Positions 39,115 to 42,980 of a stretch of DNA of 42,980 nucleotides are shown here, piece by piece. A model generated the notes under the pieces. The model did no database searches and was not told where the DNA came from. It saw only the letters and a list, made by a program, of their open reading frames with translations. The DNA comes from Gemmatimonadota bacterium (GTDB lineage: Bacteria > Latescibacterota > UBA2968 > UBA8231). A program made the position numbers and the translations under genes. Every line of letters begins with the position of its first letter. Positions within the stretch are counted from its first letter, which is position 1. The DNA lies in assembly GCA_009840005.1 (NCBI GenBank), contig VXOR01000044.1:59528-102507 (forward strand), read 5' to 3'.

Positions 39115-40602
39115 ATGTCCCGCATCCTCGTCGCCGAGTGCAAGCAAGAAATCTCCTCCTTCAACCCGGTCATCGGCACGTACGACAATTTCTCCGTCCG
39201 TCGCGGGCCTGAGTTGCTCACCTATCACCAAGGCCGCGAGACCGAACTGTGCGGTGCCTTACAGGTCTTCGCCGACAGCCACATCGACGTCATCCCCACG
39301 TACGGGGCCGTCGCCCCCTCGGCCGGGCCTTTAGACCAACAGGACTTCGAGCGCCTTGCCGCCGAACTCCTCGACGCGGTCACACCGCGCCTAGCCGAAG
39401 CCGACGGCATGTACTTCTGCCTGCACGGCGCTATGGGCTGCACCGAGGAACTCGACCCGGAGGGCTACTTGCTGCAAGAGATTCGCCGCAGCGCCGGTCC
39501 CGACTTTCCCATCGTGATCTCGCAAGACCTCCACGGCATCCTCACCCACCGCATGCTGGAGCACTCGAACGGCCTCGCCATTTATCACACCTATCCGCAC
39601 GTCGATTTGGCCGACACCGGCCGCCGCGCTGCGTACTTGCTCCTCCAAGTCCTCGCCGGCGCGCAGCCCGTAGTAGCCCGCGTGCGGGTGCCCGCGCTCG
39701 TGCGCGGCAACGAACTCATCACCGCCTCCGGCGTGTACGGCGAGACCATCCGCTACTGCCAAGCCCTAGAGGAACAGCCGGACATTCTCGCCGCTGGCAT
39801 GATGATCGGCAACCCATTTACCGATGTGCCCGAGCTGTGCTCCCAAGCTATAGTCGTGGCCGATGCCGACCCCGACCTCGCCCGCAACGAGGCCCTGCAC
39901 CTCGCCGCTGACTTCTGGGAACGACGCGCACTCATGCAGCCTGATCTCGTATCCGTCGAAGACGCCGTGGCCCAAGCCGCCCAATACAGCGGGCCAGTGC
40001 TCTTCACCGACGCGGCCGACGCCCCCTCCTCGGGCGCGACCGGCGACAGCAACATGCTGCTCCAAGCCCTGCACGCTAGCGCCTACTCCGGCCAAGTACT
40101 CGCGCCGCTGGTAGATGCACCCGCCGCGTACATGGCCCACGACGCCGGGCTAGGCGCACGCATCCACGTAGTCTTAGGCGGCTCGCTCGACTCGCGCTTT
40201 CCCCCTCTCGACTTAGAGGTGGAAGTCACCCAACTCGGCGACGGCGAATATCTCTGCGAATCTTGGAACACGCCCCAACACGCCGGGCCTACAGCCGTGC
40301 TGGAAAGCGACAACCTCACCATTGTCTGCGTCAGCCGCTCGGTGCCCTTCATCGATCGCTCGGTCTTTATCGCCCACGACATCAACCCCAAGGACTACGA
40401 CCTCATCGTCATCAAATCGCCGCACTGCCAATGGCACTTTTTCGACGAATGGGCCGAGATAAACTTCAACATCGATGCCCCCGGCTCGACCAGCGCGAAC
40501 TTGCCCACCCTCGGGCACCGCGTCTGCCAGCGGCCCATGTACCCGCTCGAGCTCGATACCCCTTTTACCCCAGTCGCCGAAATGTTCGGCACAGGAGCCT
40601 AG
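39115..40602 (+). CDS. M81 family (MlrC-like) metallopeptidase
   Basis: From ATG 39115 the protein has 495 residues and fits the M81/MlrC family: an N-terminal DUF1485-like domain with ECKQEISSFNP, metal-ligand segments YFCLHGAMG, SQDLHG and YHTYPHVDLADTGRRA, and a C-terminal MlrC domain (TDAADAPSSGATGDSN, VIKSPHCQWHF). MlrC was first described in microcystin breakdown, but most homologues act on unknown substrates. The gene is followed within five bases by a TIM-barrel gene on the same strand. Confidence 0.88.
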   Translation: MSRILVAECKQEISSFNPVIGTYDNFSVRRGPELLTYHQGRETELCGALQVFADSHIDVIPTYGAVAPSAGPLDQQDFERLAAELLDAVTPRLAEADGMYFCLHGAMGCTEELDPEGYLLQEIRRSAGPDFPIVISQDLHGILTHRMLEHSNGLAIYHTYPHVDLADTGRRAAYLLLQVLAGAQPVVARVRVPALVRGNELITASGVYGETIRYCQALEEQPDILAAGMMIGNPFTDVPELCSQAIVVADADPDLARNEALHLAADFWERRALMQPDLVSVEDAVAQAAQYSGPVLFTDAADAPSSGATGDSNMLLQALHASAYSGQVLAPLVDAPAAYMAHDAGLGARIHVVLGGSLDSRFPPLDLEVEVTQLGDGEYLCESWNTPQHAGPTAVLESDNLTIVCVSRSVPFIDRSVFIAHDINPKDYDLIVIKSPHCQWHFFDEWAEINFNIDAPGSTSANLPTLGHRVCQRPMYPLELDTPFTPVAEMFGTGA

Positions 40603-40606
40603 CTTT

Positions 40607-41368
<762 letters not shown>

Positions 41369-41463
41369 AAAGCCGACTGAAGCGATGGTTGCACGGGGCA
41401 AAGTATCCGCAGATGAACGCAGATGCGGGATGACGTCGTTTGGGACGTACGCGGGATTTTCAA
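41369..41463 (+). other. intergenic region with a GCAGATG repeat
   Basis: The 95-base gap holds a near-tandem CGCAGATGAACGCAGATG (centred near 41420). Similar short repeats are scattered in many GC-rich genomes. No ribosome site is obvious before the next ATG. Confidence 0.35.
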
Positions 41464-42276
41464 ATGGCCTGTGAGATAACAATCGCCCCCACCGGCGGTG
41501 CGCTCGGCGCTGAGATCAAAGGCTGCGACCTATCCGCACCGCTCGCGCCCGACCAAGTCGCACAAGTGCGCCAAGCACTGTTCGACTACGGCGTGGTCTT
41601 CTTTCGCCAGCAGCAACTCAGCGACGAGGACCAAGTGCGCTTCACCGCGTACTTTGGCAAACCTGTTCCGCACGTGCGCAAGCAGCGCCCACGGCGGGTC
41701 AAGGAGATTTTCCTCATCTCCAATGTCAAGGAAAATGGCGAGCCAATCGGCGAACTAGGCGACGAGCTGATCCCCTTCCACTCGGATCTTTCCTACCTCC
41801 AGCGCCCCGGCACCCTCTCGGTGCTCTACGCAGTGGAGATTCCCTCGCAGGGCGGCCAGACCCAGTGGTGCAATTGCACCGCCGCCTACAAAGCGCTCGA
41901 CGACGCTTGGAAAGCTCGCCTCAAGGGAATGCGCGCCGTGCATCGCCACTACGTCGAAGCGCAAAATCCCCCCGAGCACATCGCCCACCCCATCGTCCGC
42001 ACCCATCCCGAAACAGGTCGCCGCTCGCTCTACGTAGGACCGCATCTGACCAAATACGTCGTCGGCCTCAGCCGCCAAGACAGCGACGCCCTACTCGGCG
42101 AACTGTACGCCCATCTCGAACAGCCGCGCTTCATCTGGACCCACGAGTGGCAAGTCGGCGATCTCGTCCTCTTCGACAACCGCCCGACCATGCACCGCCG
42201 CCTCGCCTTCCCCCCAGACCAGCGCCGCCTAATGAAACGCACTCAGGTTTTCAACGACGAAATACCTGTGGAATGA
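41464..42276 (+). CDS. TauD/TfdA family Fe(II)/2-oxoglutarate-dependent dioxygenase
   Basis: From ATG 41464 the protein has 270 residues. The iron-binding facial triad is visible: His106 and Asp108 in PFHSDLSYL, and His244 in DNRPTMHRR, followed by an arginine region that binds 2-oxoglutarate. It opens with LGAEIKGCDLSAPL, typical of the family. Such enzymes hydroxylate or cleave small organic acids and sulfonates; the substrate cannot be read. The frame extends upstream to a TTG at 41440, but the family N-terminus fits 41464. Confidence 0.9.
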   Translation: MACEITIAPTGGALGAEIKGCDLSAPLAPDQVAQVRQALFDYGVVFFRQQQLSDEDQVRFTAYFGKPVPHVRKQRPRRVKEIFLISNVKENGEPIGELGDELIPFHSDLSYLQRPGTLSVLYAVEIPSQGGQTQWCNCTAAYKALDDAWKARLKGMRAVHRHYVEAQNPPEHIAHPIVRTHPETGRRSLYVGPHLTKYVVGLSRQDSDALLGELYAHLEQPRFIWTHEWQVGDLVLFDNRPTMHRRLAFPPDQRRLMKRTQVFNDEIPVE

Positions 42277-42288
42277 ACGCCCTAAGCA

Positions 42289-42297
42289 TGTTATACT
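42289..42297 (+). promoter_or_regulatory. candidate extended -10 promoter
   Basis: TGTTATACT on the plus strand is the same extended -10 sequence as before lepB. It would drive the repeat-protein gene at 42401 with a leader of about 95 bases. Confidence 0.4.
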
Positions 42298-42400
42298 ACT
42301 GATAAGACGCCGCCGAGTAGAGTCGCCGCGTAACGTCAGGTACGCAGTTTGCCCACAAATAGAACTGACCTGTCATTCCCAAAGTCCAAAGGCATCTCTT

Positions 42401-42980
42401 ATGGCCGAATCTGATTCACCTCACTTTCAGGATGAAACTACCACTTCCGATCGGTCCGCCCGAGCCGACCTTCTCGCCAGTATGTCGCTTATGAGTGGGT
42501 TGGTGTATCCGTCGGAAACCATTGCTGATACTATGGCGCAGGAGGGCGTCATGGACCTGATACTCGAATCACCTCTTGCCCAACGCTTTATCCAACAGGG
42601 CATTGAGCAGGGGAGCCGCGAATTTCTCCTCGACGTGTTAGCCCTTCGCTTTCAGTCGGAGGAGATGCACCAGTTGGCCGCCCGTATTGGAGCCATTGAC
42701 GATGTGCAGCGCCTCAAGCAGTTGCATCGGGCGGCCATACAAGCCCCAAGCCTCCAAGCCTTTGCTGATACTATGGCACAGGAAGGCGGCACGGACCTGG
42801 AATCATCCTTTGCCCAATACCTTATCCAACAGGGCATTGAGCAGGGGAGCCGCGAATTTCTCCTCGACGTGTTGACCCTTCGCTTTCAGCCGGAGGAGGT
42901 GCAACAAGTGGCCGCTCGTATTAGGGCCATTGACGATGTGCAGCGCCTCAAGCAGTTGCATCGGGCGGCCATACAAGCCC
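42401..42980 (+). CDS. tandem-repeat protein resembling Rpn/DUF4351-type C-terminal modules, 5' part
   Basis: The frame opens at ATG 42401 (AAAGG eight bases upstream) and stays open to the window end, so the C-terminus is missing. After about 40 residues come two copies of an 80-residue unit: ADTMAQEG, then FIQQGIEQGSREFLLDVL, LRFQ, and IDDVQRLKQLHRAAIQA. The unit resembles the C-terminal helical module of recombination-promoting (Rpn-like) nuclease proteins, but the PD-(D/E)XK domain is not seen. This family link is tentative. The two units are nearly identical in DNA over long stretches, so the duplication is recent. Confidence 0.65.
   Translation, partial: MAESDSPHFQDETTTSDRSARADLLASMSLMSGLVYPSETIADTMAQEGVMDLILESPLAQRFIQQGIEQGSREFLLDVLALRFQSEEMHQLAARIGAIDDVQRLKQLHRAAIQAPSLQAFADTMAQEGGTDLESSFAQYLIQQGIEQGSREFLLDVLTLRFQPEEVQQVAARIRAIDDVQRLKQLHRAAIQA
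42524..42980 (+). repeat. tandem DNA repeat, about 240-base unit
   Basis: Unit 1 starts at 42524 and unit 2 at 42764. Two stretches are identical between units: 52 bases (42588-42639 and 42822-42873) and 55 bases (42692-42746 and 42926-42980). Unit 2 has lost six bases in its first part without a frame change. The array may continue past the window end. Confidence 0.85.

Overview
The window is about 43 kb of a GC-rich bacterial chromosome with many short intergenic gaps. A complete Pup/UBact-type proteasome operon next to signal peptidase I, a large secreted M6 protease with a C-terminal YPNPFN-type sorting domain, and many Gfo/Idh/MocA, TIM-barrel, M81 and TauD-type catabolic genes suggest an uncultured Gram-negative lineage of the Latescibacterota/Poribacteria kind. 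This placement is inference from gene content; no rRNA or other placing marker is present.

Layout. Positions 1-3474 hold a TPR protein end, a sugar-phosphate-isomerase-like TIM barrel, a VOC protein and an S9 peptidase. Positions 3478-6572 are an AT-richer two-gene insertion (Eco57I-like DNA methylase plus a small putative endonuclease). gatB (6642-8072) and a DUF4143 ATPase (minus strand) follow. Positions 9419-19044 are a type I restriction-modification cassette: an HTH-HsdM fusion, a clan AA aspartic protease, HsdS, an unrecognised 345-residue protein, an MNT-type nucleotidyltransferase, a DUF3800 protein, two copies of a structured RNA-like element, an orphan Phd antitoxin with a broken VapC, HsdR and a DUF45 metallopeptidase. 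The M6 protease (18987-22298, minus) is followed by an NgoMIV-like restriction enzyme with its methylase, a methylase carrying an internal deletion, and a VapBC-like pair, all on the minus strand up to 25858.

Positions 25896-33079 (minus) form one tight operon in the order lepB, mpa/arc, dop, ubact, prcB, prcA, pafA. It encodes a whole protein-tagging and degradation route: a ubiquitin-like modifier ending in Gly-Gln, a deamidase/deconjugase, a ligase, a ring ATPase and a 20S core. Next come metabolic genes: an oxidoreductase, an Ldh-family dehydrogenase and a phosphodiester glycosidase lipoprotein (minus), then a second oxidoreductase, cysS, an M81 peptidase, a hydroxypyruvate-isomerase-like protein and a TauD-type dioxygenase (plus). 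The window ends inside an open gene built of about 80-residue tandem repeats.

The most interesting points are: (1) the UBact-proteasome operon; (2) two tandem hairpin elements just after a DUF3800 gene, recalling the DUF3800-associated RNA motifs; (3) a perfect 13-bp inverted repeat centred on the start codon of an HTH-HsdM fusion, overlapping a good promoter; (4) an orphan antitoxin whose toxin is broken and whose palindromic operator lies in the promoter region shared with hsdR; (5) a short palindromic repeat carried within or at the ends of several coding sequences. No tRNA, rRNA, CRISPR array or insertion-sequence transposase was recognised.
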